DNA of 62,322 nucleotides, from the NCBI GenBank assembly GCA_025350325.1, contig JANXYB010000067.1:1-62322 (forward strand), read 5' to 3'. Each line of letters opens with the position of its first letter. Positions within the stretch are counted from its first letter, which is position 1. Position numbers and translations under genes: made by a program. This DNA comes from Acidobacteriaceae bacterium (GTDB taxonomy: Bacteria; Acidobacteriota; Terriglobia; Terriglobales; Acidobacteriaceae). The notes beneath the pieces were generated by a model. It was not told where the DNA came from. It saw only the letters and a program-made list of their open reading frames with translations, and ran no database searches. Positions 28,032 to 36,946 of the stretch are shown here, piece by piece.

Positions 28032-29558
28032 TTACTCTTCGCTGTCGGTGTCTTCACCGTAGGTTGGATACGGCTCAGGAGCGTTGCTGGTGGGCATGCC
28101 GTTGAGGACGGTGAGGTCAGCTTGCACCTGGGCCCAGACCGCAGGATTTTTCTTGGTGGTGATGGGCAGGTCGAGGTTTGCGTAATAGCTCTGCACGTCC
28201 TCTTTAATGCCGGGCGGGATCGGCTGGGCGGGCTGGCGCGTGAGGTTGTGCAGCAGGTCGGCATAGGTCGAGTCAGTCAGCGGATAGCCGCCAGGCTGCA
28301 CCACGCGTCCCGTATCGAGGTCGCGATTCGAGAGCGGATGACGTGCGCTATTCGATTCACGCGGCACAAGCTGACTGGCTTTAGGGTTTGCGGGCAGGGG
28401 ATGCGATGGTGACGGCTGGGCTTGGGTATCGGCTGCAGCTGCACTGGCCGCTGTCGATCGAGTGGCCGGGGGCGGAGTGAAGCGAGCCAGCATTCGTCGC
28501 AGAGCATCGGTCGAGTGAGCGACGCTGTGCAGGTAGTCGGCCTCGGTCGCTTCAGTTGGTCCTTTTACGTCAGCGAGCTTGAGCGGGCCGACCTTGGGCA
28601 GCACCAACAAGAGTCCTGCTAATGCGTAAGTGCCGATGCTGGCTCTTTGGCGATAGGCATGCCAGTCATTCTGAATTGCCAGGGCCGCGATTTGAGTTTT
28701 GATCTGCTGGGCGGCTAGCGAGTCTGGATCGGGCGGCGCGTGGCGTCGGTGTAAAAGCGTGACCGCATAAGCAATGTTTGGAATAAAGGCACGTACGGCG
28801 AAACGATAGTCGCGGACGTTGAAGCGCCGACCCCGCCGGCCTGAGAAATCTTCGGTGAGTCCGTAGGTCTGGTAAAAGGCGAGGGCGAGCTGGCGAACGG
28901 GAACCTCCAAACCTACATGCTTGTGATAGCGGAGGGGCGCTACCCGATCGCGCACGATCTCGTTAACGTCGAAGGCGAATTCAACCTGCACATGTTGATG
29001 CTCGGCCTGGGCGTAGTTGACCACGGGGCCGTACTGGGTACGCAGCTTGGGGAATTGGATGGGCACAGCGAGGTTGGTCGCTTCAGAGTGGCCGACGGTG
29101 TCGCCGATGTAGTGCGACAGCGCGCCCACGGCAAAGGCCAATTCGTCGGCGTTACCGGCATTGCGAAACAAATTGACAACGAAATCTCCGGAGCGCACGT
29201 AATGGGTCAGGTTTGAGAATGCCTTGTCGCCAAAGGGATAATAGCCGATGTCCTGAATGACGCAGCCGCCGTAGGCATAAGCGCGCGCATGTTCAAGCTC
29301 GGCGGGGGTGATGGTCGGGTACCGGCTCTTGAGCAGAGGGACGATCGAATCCTGCCAGGTGAGATCGATGAGTTGCTCATGCGTTAGCAGAGAATAGGCG
29401 ACGGCGTGTTGGGGCCACAGAATTAGAAGGAACAGGGACAGTAGGAGTGCTGTCCGCAGACAGGCTGCGCCTGAGCGTGGCATCCCACGCCGCACCGGGG
29501 TCATGATGCGGCGTTGTACTGACCGCGTAGGGAGGCGAGTTGCGTGAGTTGGGGGCAT
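28032..29558 (-). CDS. Secreted zinc-dependent phospholipase C-like protein
   Basis: 508 residues. A hydrophobic signal segment ends near AVAYSLLTHEQL. The zinc-PLC/S1-P1 nuclease-type helical domain (about 55-330) shows HEQLIDLTW, GALSHYIGDTVGHSEATN and further His/Asp/Glu residues expected for a tri-zinc site. A proline- and alanine-rich linker and a tail of about 130 residues of unknown role follow. Starts at 29558, 29515 or 29483 are possible, and the later ones give a more typical signal peptide. It begins 38 bases after mlaF on the same strand, so it may share the mlaEF transcript and act on envelope lipids (inference). Confidence 0.75.
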   Translation of the reverse strand: MPPTHATRLPTRSVQRRIMTPVRRGMPRSGAACLRTALLLSLFLLILWPQHAVAYSLLTHEQLIDLTWQDSIVPLLKSRYPTITPAELEHARAYAYGGCVIQDIGYYPFGDKAFSNLTHYVRSGDFVVNLFRNAGNADELAFAVGALSHYIGDTVGHSEATNLAVPIQFPKLRTQYGPVVNYAQAEHQHVQVEFAFDVNEIVRDRVAPLRYHKHVGLEVPVRQLALAFYQTYGLTEDFSGRRGRRFNVRDYRFAVRAFIPNIAYAVTLLHRRHAPPDPDSLAAQQIKTQIAALAIQNDWHAYRQRASIGTYALAGLLLVLPKVGPLKLADVKGPTEATEADYLHSVAHSTDALRRMLARFTPPPATRSTAASAAAADTQAQPSPSHPLPANPKASQLVPRESNSARHPLSNRDLDTGRVVQPGGYPLTDSTYADLLHNLTRQPAQPIPPGIKEDVQSYYANLDLPITTKKNPAVWAQVQADLTVLNGMPTSNAPEPYPTYGEDTDSEE

Positions 29559-29596
29559 ATTTGTCTGTTGCTTACTTTAGAAAATTTGTCTCTTGA

Positions 29597-30445
29597 TTAC
29601 TCTAGAAATTCGCGTACAAAAGGGTCCTGGCTGCTTACAAGTGAATGCAGAGATCCATCGAAAATGAGGCGGCCCTCTGCCATCATGAGGAATGTTGTAT
29701 TGGGATTCACTTCACCTTTGGGAAGGGGAACCATGCGGCCCTCGTCGGTGTTGTAGTGGTGAGTGCACATGGTGAAGGCATCCTGGAGGCGATGGGTAAC
29801 CAGGAGGGACGGCGTGCTGTAAACGTCGCGCTGTTTAACGATCAGTTCAATGATGGTGGTAGATGTAACCGGATCGAGGCCCCCTGTCGGGGAATCGTAG
29901 AGCAACAGGTCGGGGTGATGAATCAAGGCCCTGGCAATCGCCACGCGACGCCGCATGCCGCCCGAGAGGCTGCCGGGAAAGAGGCTGAATGTATCGGCCA
30001 GGCCTACGAACGTAAGTGCTTCCATTACCCGGGAATCGATCTCAGCATCCGGCACCTGCTCTTGAATCAACTGGTAGGCAACGTTGGCGCGGATGGTAAG
30101 CGAATCGAAAAGGGCTCCCTCTTGAAAAACCATGCCCGTCCGGACGCGCAGGGCGAAGAGGGCTTCCTCGCCGATGTGCGAAATTTCCTCGCCGAAGAGG
30201 TGGATGTTGCCGCTGTCAGGACGCATCAGTCCATTGGCCAGTTTGAGCAGAACGCTTTTGCCTACGCCGGCCGGGCCGAGCAGAATGCGCGTTTCTGCGG
30301 GGGCGACGGAAAAGCTGATATCGTCGAGCACCGGCGGTCCATCAAAAGCGATCGAGACGTTGCGAAACGACAGCACCGGACTGGGATCTGCGGCGGTCGC
30401 GGCGACCTGCTCGCGGGAGACGGAGGTGGAGGAGACGTCAGTCAT
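29597..30445 (-). CDS. mlaF: ABC transporter ATP-binding protein, MlaF type
   Basis: 282 residues: Walker A GPAGVGKSVLLKLANGL, Q-loop GMVFQEGALFDSLT, signature LSGGMRRRVAIARAL, Walker B LLLYDSPTGGLDP and the switch His in LLVTHRLQDA. The sequence fits MlaF of the MCE lipid-transport systems, which drives phospholipid movement between inner and outer membranes. Its ATG overlaps the mlaE stop (TAATG). No MCE (mlaD) gene follows. Confidence 0.87.
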   Translation of the reverse strand: MTDVSSTSVSREQVAATAADPSPVLSFRNVSIAFDGPPVLDDISFSVAPAETRILLGPAGVGKSVLLKLANGLMRPDSGNIHLFGEEISHIGEEALFALRVRTGMVFQEGALFDSLTIRANVAYQLIQEQVPDAEIDSRVMEALTFVGLADTFSLFPGSLSGGMRRRVAIARALIHHPDLLLYDSPTGGLDPVTSTTIIELIVKQRDVYSTPSLLVTHRLQDAFTMCTHHYNTDEGRMVPLPKGEVNPNTTFLMMAEGRLIFDGSLHSLVSSQDPFVREFLE

Positions 30446-31221
30446 TAACCGAATATGGCAAGCATGACTTGGGTTACGAGGAAGTCGACAAAAATTATCA
30501 GGACTGAGGAAGTGACGACGGCCTGGATGGTGGAACGCCCCACGCCTTGGGTTCCGCCCGTCGTCCGCAGACCGTAAAAGCAGCCGATCGAGGCTATGAT
30601 AAATCCCGAGAACAGGGGTTTGATCAGACCTTGGAGAATGTCGGGGAAATGCAGATATTCATAAGCCATTGAAAAATATTGCGTACCGTTTTGATGATTC
30701 ATGAAGACGGTGACCGCAGCGCCACCGAGGATTCCGAAAAAATTGGCGACGATGGTGAGAAAAAAGAGCATTGTTACGCATGCGAAGATACGCGGCGTAA
30801 CCAGTTTGCGGATTGGGTCGACCCCAAGGGCGCGCATGGCGTCTATCTGCTCGGTGACTACCATGGAGCCGAGTTCGCTGGCCATCGAGGACGCATTACG
30901 GCCGGATACCATGATGCCGGTGAGAACGGGGCCCAATTCGCGGATCATTGACATGCTCACAAATCGGCCGGTGATGGCGGCGGCACCGAACTGCGATAGC
31001 GTCGAAGCCGACTGCAGGGCGAGCACGCCGCCCGTGAAGAAGCCAGAAAGCAGTACGATAGAGGTTGAGCCGACGCCGATGATGTCGGCTTGCGACAGAA
31101 AATCCGTCCAGTAGATCGGCGGTCGAAAAATGTTGGTGGCGCCGCGGTAGGCAAACAGGGAATACTCCTGCAACGTGAGTACAACCTCTTTCGCGGTTTT
31201 CTCAATTTTTTCGAATGGCAT
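30445..31221 (-). CDS. mlaE: MlaE-type lipid ABC transporter permease
   Basis: 258 residues with five or six membrane segments and the permease core typical of MlaE: FFTGGVLALQSASTL, TGRFVSMSMIRELGPVLTGIMVSGRN, EIGTM-like ELGSMVVTEQIDAMRALGVDP and GCFYGLRTTGGTQGVGRSTIQAVV. It forms the inner-membrane channel of a retrograde or anterograde phospholipid transporter together with MlaF. It is first in an mlaE-mlaF-phospholipase-like run on the minus strand. Confidence 0.9.
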   Translation of the reverse strand: MPFEKIEKTAKEVVLTLQEYSLFAYRGATNIFRPPIYWTDFLSQADIIGVGSTSIVLLSGFFTGGVLALQSASTLSQFGAAAITGRFVSMSMIRELGPVLTGIMVSGRNASSMASELGSMVVTEQIDAMRALGVDPIRKLVTPRIFACVTMLFFLTIVANFFGILGGAAVTVFMNHQNGTQYFSMAYEYLHFPDILQGLIKPLFSGFIIASIGCFYGLRTTGGTQGVGRSTIQAVVTSSVLIIFVDFLVTQVMLAIFG

Positions 31222-31478
31222 GTGTTTGCCGCGTCAGGACTTGCAGGGTGAAGCGAGACGCGCTCTCTTCGACAGAATAGCGCATGAGGGCAACGTGCGT
31301 GGTCTGTCGACGCTGCTCGGTGCTTGATTTTAAGAAATGTGCTTCCCTTCCGGTTTAGAATTTCGCATTGAGACACGTGAGACCTTATACAGTTCAGAAA
31401 GAGCTTTTGTTGCTCTTCTCCCCGTAAGCGGTCGTTTCTTAAGGTTTTGCATCTAACTAGCAACTCAAAGGGAGATCT

Positions 31479-33839
31479 ATGCAGTCGTTTCGCTTGCGGT
31501 TGATTCTCGCTCTCATTGCAGGCGTAACGCTGGTCTCCATCACTTCGACTTACTTTGAGGTTTTGGCCCGTAAGCATGTTCTGCGTCAACAACTTGAGCA
31601 AACATCAATGTGGATGGGTCCCAGCATTCAGCCCGATTTTGAGCGCGCTTTAGGGGACGGGAATGCGGCCCAACTTCCTTACATGGTCGAGCAAACCAAG
31701 GCTAGAATTGGCGCCCTCGGTGTAGGAATTTTTGACCCTGCCGGGCAGATGGTGGCTGCGGCTGGGGTTCCGGCGATTTTTCAGGCTCTTCGCCGGCCGA
31801 TGTTCCAGTCACTGGCCACTTCCCCCGTGCAACGCTCTCTGAAAAAAGGAGCGGTTGTCAGCTCATTTGGGCGTACCGGAGATCAGCAGTGGCTCGAAGA
31901 GGTTTTCCCCCTCCATGATGGCAATCGACTTGAAGGCGCACTGGTCATCCTGATTGATACCGGATACATCCGCGACCAATCAAACGATTTGTGGCGGCAC
32001 AGTTTTTTGCGCATCGCCGCGACAGTTGTGCTGATTGTGGGGGTTACTTTCCTGATGGTGCGCTGGTTCCTGATGCGTCCTTTGACGCGCGTGGCGGAAC
32101 GGCTGCGCCGGATGCGCATGGGCCACTTCGACAAGAACGTCGGTTCGGGGGCATTTGAGCTGAGCATTTTCAGCCCCATTGCCCGCGAAGTCGAAACGAT
32201 GGCGGAGAACCTGATTGCCGCACGCGCCGCCGCCGCTGCCGAGGCACGTCTGCGCGACGCGGGCGAGCATTATTGGACTGCCGAACGGCTGGCCGTCCAC
32301 ATGCGGAACCATTCCAGCAACGGGCGCATCTTTGTCGTTTCAAATCGCGAGCCGTACATCCATGTGCGCCAGGGTAAGGAGACGGTTTGCCTGGTTCCAC
32401 CGAGCGGCCTGGTGACAGCGATCGAGCCGGTGCTGCGCGCCTGCGATGGAGTCTGGGTGGCGAGCGGCAGCGGCAATGCAGACGCACAAAATGTCGATAA
32501 GTTTGACCGCCTGAGAGTACCGCCCGATGATCCCAGATATACGCTGCGGCGGGTATGGCTCTCCCCTGAAGAGGAGGCAAGTTACTACGACGGTTTTGCA
32601 AATGAAGGCTTGTGGCCCCTATGTCACATCGCGCATACGCGGCCGATCTTTCGCGCAACCGATTGGGAGAGTTATCAACTCATCAACGAGCGCTTTGCCA
32701 ATGCAGTGGTCGAAGAGATGAAAGACAGCGTCGATCCATTGGTGTTTGTGCAGGACTACCACTTTGCCTTGCTGCCGCGGCTAATCAAGTCGGCGCGGCC
32801 GGATGCGCGGGTGGCCATTTTCTGGCATATTCCATGGCCGAATCCAGAAGCATTTGGCATCTGCCCGTGGCAGGCGCAATTGCTGGATGGATTGCTGGGA
32901 GCGGACCTGATCGGTTTTCATATCCCGCTGCATTGCAATAATTTTTTGTCGACGGTCGATCGCGTGCTCGAGTCACGCACGGATCGCGAACACATGACCG
33001 CACGCCGTCACGGACATACGACCATGGTGCGTCCCTATCCGGTGAGCGTTGCCTTTAGCGGCGCGGTGCCGTTGCGAGCGGTCACTTCTGACAACGACCC
33101 CGATCGCGCCGCTGAGCGCAACACTCTGCTCACGGAGTTCGGGGTGCGGGCCGAGAGTCTGGCAATAGGCGTTGACCGCCTCGATTACACCAAGGGAATC
33201 GTGGAGCGTCTACTGGCGCTTGAAGAATTGCTCGACAAGCATCCTTGGCACCGGGAACGTCTGACGATGGTACAGATCGCTGCGCCCAGTCGCACGCGGA
33301 TTCCCAGCTATGTGAATCTGCGCAGGCGCGTAGATGAAGAGGTACGGCGCATCAACATGCGTTATCAGACCGCCCGGTGGAAGCCGATTGTGCTGATCGA
33401 TCGCCATTGCAATCATGAAGAAGTGAATCGCTGGTATCGTGCCGCCGATCTTTGCCTGGTTACCTCGCTGCACGATGGAATGAATCTAGTGGCCAAGGAA
33501 TTTGTTGCCGCGCGCGATGATGAAGACGGCGTGCTGGTGTTGAGTAAATTCACCGGTGCGGCGGTAGAGCTGCTCGACGCTCTGATCGTAAATCCGTACG
33601 ACATTGCGGGAGTGGCCGAAGCCATGCACCGCGCAATAGAGATGTCTCGCGCCGACCGTAGAGAGCGCATGCAACAGATGCGACGACAAGTGATGGAGCA
33701 CAACATTTACCGCTGGGCAGCAATGGTGCTGGGTGACCTGCGCGAAGTTCGGCTCGAAGATGCAGACGAGGCGGAGTCGCGCGCTGGCGGGCCTGCCAAT
33801 GAGCAATTATCATCGGGCGCTCATCGGAAAATGGCATAG
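31479..33839 (+). CDS. otsA: Trehalose-6-phosphate synthase fused to a membrane HAMP module
   Basis: 786 residues, about 310 longer than E. coli OtsA. The N-terminus has membrane helix 7-27, an extracytoplasmic region (about 30-170), a second helix (about 177-198) and a HAMP-like segment (RPLTRVAERLRRMRMGHFD). The GT20 domain starts near 290 (IFVVSNREPY) and has GLVTAIEPVL, FVQDYHFALLP, FWHIPWPNPEAF, LIGFHIPLHC, GVDRLDYTKGI and LHDGMNLVAKEF. It makes trehalose-6-phosphate from UDP-glucose and glucose-6-phosphate. The receptor-like front half suggests signal control or membrane placement (inference). otsB follows 14 bases later. Confidence 0.9.
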   Translation: MQSFRLRLILALIAGVTLVSITSTYFEVLARKHVLRQQLEQTSMWMGPSIQPDFERALGDGNAAQLPYMVEQTKARIGALGVGIFDPAGQMVAAAGVPAIFQALRRPMFQSLATSPVQRSLKKGAVVSSFGRTGDQQWLEEVFPLHDGNRLEGALVILIDTGYIRDQSNDLWRHSFLRIAATVVLIVGVTFLMVRWFLMRPLTRVAERLRRMRMGHFDKNVGSGAFELSIFSPIAREVETMAENLIAARAAAAAEARLRDAGEHYWTAERLAVHMRNHSSNGRIFVVSNREPYIHVRQGKETVCLVPPSGLVTAIEPVLRACDGVWVASGSGNADAQNVDKFDRLRVPPDDPRYTLRRVWLSPEEEASYYDGFANEGLWPLCHIAHTRPIFRATDWESYQLINERFANAVVEEMKDSVDPLVFVQDYHFALLPRLIKSARPDARVAIFWHIPWPNPEAFGICPWQAQLLDGLLGADLIGFHIPLHCNNFLSTVDRVLESRTDREHMTARRHGHTTMVRPYPVSVAFSGAVPLRAVTSDNDPDRAAERNTLLTEFGVRAESLAIGVDRLDYTKGIVERLLALEELLDKHPWHRERLTMVQIAAPSRTRIPSYVNLRRRVDEEVRRINMRYQTARWKPIVLIDRHCNHEEVNRWYRAADLCLVTSLHDGMNLVAKEFVAARDDEDGVLVLSKFTGAAVELLDALIVNPYDIAGVAEAMHRAIEMSRADRRERMQQMRRQVMEHNIYRWAAMVLGDLREVRLEDADEAESRAGGPANEQLSSGAHRKMA

Positions 33840-33853
33840 AAAGCGAGTAGTGG

Positions 33854-34654
33854 TTGACCTCTGAGGCATCAGAAAAGCTGGAACAATTTTTCTCTTCATT
33901 TACGGGAAACGGCCGTCCACTTTTGTTACTTGACTACGACGGCACCCTGGCGGGATTTCGCGTCGATCGGTTCACGGCGCGGCCATGGGCAGGCGTGCGT
34001 GAACTGCTTCAGGACATTCAGCGCCAAGGCCGCACGCGGATGGCCGTCATTACTGGGCGCCCCGCGAGCGAGATACCCATTATGTTGAGGCTAGCTGCAC
34101 CTGTTGAAGTGTGGGGTCTGCATGGGGCAGAGCGGCTCTACGAAGATGGGCGGCGTGAATTGGAAGAGCCATCCGAATCTGCGCGCGAAAAATTGGATCG
34201 TGTTCGCGAACAGCTAAGGCGTAATGCATTTGGCGGATTATTCGAAGACAAGGCCAATGCGGCGGTTATGCATTGGCGCGGTCATTCGCATCGACAGGCG
34301 CTTAGCATCGAGCGCAAGACGCGTGCATTGTTTGAACCTCTCGCACAGATGGATGGACTCTCACTACTGGATTTTGAAGCGGGAATTGAGTTGCGCGTAG
34401 GCCGCGACAAGGGCGGCGCTGTCGAGGCGATCATTGAAGAGGCGGGAAGGGATAAGCCATTGGCATATTTAGGAGACGACCTCACCGACGAAGCCGCATT
34501 CCGCGCCGTCAACCAGGCTGAAGCGGCGCACATGAGCGTGCTGGTGCGGCATGAATGGCGTGAGACCGCAGCCGCGGTTTGGCTGCGTCCGCCGGATGAG
34601 TTGAGAATGTTTTTGAAGAAATGGCGAGAAGCCGTTGGTAGGACCAGGGCATGA
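33854..34654 (+). CDS. otsB: Trehalose-6-phosphate phosphatase
   Basis: 266 residues, HAD superfamily: motif I LLLDYDGTLAGF, motif II VITGRP and motif IV GDDLTDEAAF, with the cap segment containing GLHGAE. It removes phosphate from trehalose-6-phosphate to give trehalose. The only early start in frame is TTG at 33854, because a stop lies directly upstream; the ribosome-binding site is weak, as expected for coupling to otsA 14 bases away. Confidence 0.9.
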   Translation: MTSEASEKLEQFFSSFTGNGRPLLLLDYDGTLAGFRVDRFTARPWAGVRELLQDIQRQGRTRMAVITGRPASEIPIMLRLAAPVEVWGLHGAERLYEDGRRELEEPSESAREKLDRVREQLRRNAFGGLFEDKANAAVMHWRGHSHRQALSIERKTRALFEPLAQMDGLSLLDFEAGIELRVGRDKGGAVEAIIEEAGRDKPLAYLGDDLTDEAAFRAVNQAEAAHMSVLVRHEWRETAAAVWLRPPDELRMFLKKWREAVGRTRA

Positions 34655-34666
34655 GGAATTTCCGAT

Positions 34667-35191
34667 GTGGGACATTGCACGGGAGCAACCTTGAGACAGG
34701 TTGAAGTGATTCCCGCCGCACCGGAACACCAGGCGGTGCTTGCCGGTCTGCTTGAGTTGTATGCGCAGGATTTCAGCGCGTTTTATCGCATTGAGGTTGA
34801 GGCGGATGGCCAATTTGTATACAAAAAGCTGCCGCTTTACTTCAGCGAGGAGGGACGGCATGCGTTCCTGCTGCGTGTAGATGACCAGTGGGCGGGATTT
34901 GCGTTGGTCCAGCGAGGATCGGAGGTTTCTGGTGACGCGAGTGTGTGGGACGTTGCGGAGTTCTTCGTGGCCCGTGCTTTTCGCAAGCGGGGAATTGGAA
35001 CTGATGCTGCGCACCAGGTTTGGCGAATGTTTCCGGGGCGATGGGAAGTGCGCGTGATGGAATCGAATGATGGCGCTTGGCGCTTTTGGGAGTGTGCGAT
35101 CGCGGCGTTCACGGGGAAGGCAGTCGACGCGATACGCGTTGAAAGAGACGGCGAATGGTGGCGTGTGTTTTCGTTTGAGGGCGGTGCTTGA
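34667..35191 (+). CDS. GNAT-family acetyltransferase
   Basis: 174 residues (or 166 from TTG at 34691, which has GGGAG five bases upstream). GNAT features: a central strand in WAGFALVQRG, AEFFVARAFRKRGIGTDAAHQVW as the acetyl-CoA pyrophosphate loop (RKRGIG), then VMESNDGAWRFWE. The acceptor is unknown. It follows otsB by 12 bases and may be part of that transcript. Confidence 0.8.
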   Translation: MGHCTGATLRQVEVIPAAPEHQAVLAGLLELYAQDFSAFYRIEVEADGQFVYKKLPLYFSEEGRHAFLLRVDDQWAGFALVQRGSEVSGDASVWDVAEFFVARAFRKRGIGTDAAHQVWRMFPGRWEVRVMESNDGAWRFWECAIAAFTGKAVDAIRVERDGEWWRVFSFEGGA

Positions 35192-35500
35192 AAGTTGGTG
35201 CCCGAGCAGGAAGGGCATCGCGGCACTGAGAGCTGAGGCGGATGGAAAAGGAAAAGCAACCGCAGGTCCTTCGACTTCGCTCAGGATGACATCTTGAGAG
35301 GTTAGAAACGAAAGATGAACCGCTGAGTGAGGCTGATGCTTAGAGGCCGATGCGAAAGGAAGAACAACCGCAGGTCCTTCGGCTTTGATCAGGATGACAA
35401 CTTTGCGTTTAGGACGATGATATTTGCGGTCAGAATGATATTGCTTGTAGGTAGAAGTTTCAGAAAGATTAGGAGCGTCGCCGTAACGACCGCGCTGCTA
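35192..35500. repeat. Intergenic region with a 57-bp direct repeat
   Basis: No gene seen. Two imperfect copies (35235-35291 and 35343-35399, 108 bases apart) share GAGGCSGATG and CAACCGCAGGTCCTTCG, then TCAGGATGACA. The core CAGGTCCTTCG...CAGGATGAC resembles a short dispersed intergenic repeat I have seen in acidobacterial DNA. It lies between convergent genes. Confidence 0.65.
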
Positions 35501-36946
35501 TTACTCCCGTCCGCGTTTCCGGATTTCGATGTTTAGGCGCTTGATCTTTTGATTGAGAGTCGAGAGTGGGATGTGAAACTGCTCGGCGGCGTCGGTCTGG
35601 TTCCAGTTGCAGCGCTCGAGTTTCTCAATGATGATGCGGCGCTCGATGTCCTCAAGAATGTCGAAGAGTGAGGCGTTGGGGTTGTGCTCAAGCAGCGCAT
35701 CCTGGAAACTGCGGCCGGTAATGTGGCCAGGCAGAAGGTCGGAGCCGATCACCGGACCTGACGAGAGCACCACGCCCCGTTCAATGGAATTCTCAAGTTC
35801 GCGCACATTCCCCGGCCATTCGTAATCGACTAATGCGCGCAACGCGTCCGCGGATAGACGGCGCGGCGCCAGACCATTTTCATTGGCGTAGAACTCGAGG
35901 AAGTGGTTAACCAGCAGGGGGATGTCTTCACGGCGCGAGCGCAGCGGCGGCAAATCGACGGTGATCACGTTGAGGCGATAGAAAAGATCTTCGCGGAAGC
36001 GGCCGTCGCGCACCGCCTGGCGCAAGTCGATGTTGGTGGCCGCGATAATGCGCACATCTACTTGAATTTCCTGGATGCCGCCGAGGTGCATGAAGCGACG
36101 ATCTTGCAAGACGCGCAGAATTTTTGCCTGCGTATCCATGCCCATAGTGCCGATTTCATCGAGGAAAAGCGTGCCGCCATTGGCTACTTCAAACAAGCCT
36201 TTTTTAGATGCGACTGCGGAAGTGAATGCGCCCTTGACGTGGCCGAAGAGCGTGGACTCAAGCAGTTCCGAGGGCATGGCTCCCGTATTGATGGGAACGA
36301 AAGGCCTGTCTTTGCGCGGCGAATTAGCATGCACGGCTTTGGCGATCAGCTCCTTGCCCGTGCCGCTTTCACCTTGAATCAAAATGGTCGAACGACTCGG
36401 AGCGACCTGGGCCACGAGATCGAAAACGCGCAGCATAATTTCGCTTTTGCCCACTATGTTGGCAAAGTTGTAGCGCTGCTTTAAGGTGCGCTTAAGCTGC
36501 AGGTTTTCTTCTTCAGCCTTGTAGCGGGCAACCGCGGAGCGAATATCGGCAAGCAGCTTTTCGTTGTCCCACGGCTTCTGAACGAAATTGTCCGCGCCGG
36601 CGCGCACCGCTTCGATGACGTTGTCTACAGTACCGTACGCAGTGATCATGATGACCGGTGTTTCCGGCTGCCGTTCTTTGATCTGGGGCAGCAATTCAAG
36701 GCCGCTCTGACCGGGCAACGCAAGGTCTAGAAGCACCAAGTCAAAGTTTTCAAGCTCGAGAGTGCGCAATCCCTGTTCACCGTCGTTGGCCATCTTGACG
36801 GTGTAGCCTTCCAGTGTCAGCAGAACTTCAAGCGATTCGCGAATGGCCGCTTCGTCATCGATTACGAGGATGCTGGCATTGGTAGAGCTACCCGAAAACG
36901 CGGATGCGGAAGCAGAAAGATTCAACGGCTGATAGACCTCAGACAT
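35501..36946 (-). CDS. NtrC-family sigma-54-dependent response regulator
   Basis: 481 residues: receiver domain (D74 in LVLLDLALPG), AAA+ domain with Walker A GESGTGKE (192-199), Walker B TLFLDEIG, and a C-terminal Fis-type helix-turn-helix (NQTDAAEQFHIPLSTLNQKI). The sigma-54 contact loop reads GAFTSA (239-244) instead of GAFTGA. Its ATG overlaps the last eight bases of the upstream kinase gene, so the two are co-translated and almost surely partners. Confidence 0.93.
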   Translation of the reverse strand: MSEVYQPLNLSASASAFSGSSTNASILVIDDEAAIRESLEVLLTLEGYTVKMANDGEQGLRTLELENFDLVLLDLALPGQSGLELLPQIKERQPETPVIMITAYGTVDNVIEAVRAGADNFVQKPWDNEKLLADIRSAVARYKAEEENLQLKRTLKQRYNFANIVGKSEIMLRVFDLVAQVAPSRSTILIQGESGTGKELIAKAVHANSPRKDRPFVPINTGAMPSELLESTLFGHVKGAFTSAVASKKGLFEVANGGTLFLDEIGTMGMDTQAKILRVLQDRRFMHLGGIQEIQVDVRIIAATNIDLRQAVRDGRFREDLFYRLNVITVDLPPLRSRREDIPLLVNHFLEFYANENGLAPRRLSADALRALVDYEWPGNVRELENSIERGVVLSSGPVIGSDLLPGHITGRSFQDALLEHNPNASLFDILEDIERRIIIEKLERCNWNQTDAAEQFHIPLSTLNQKIKRLNIEIRKRGRE

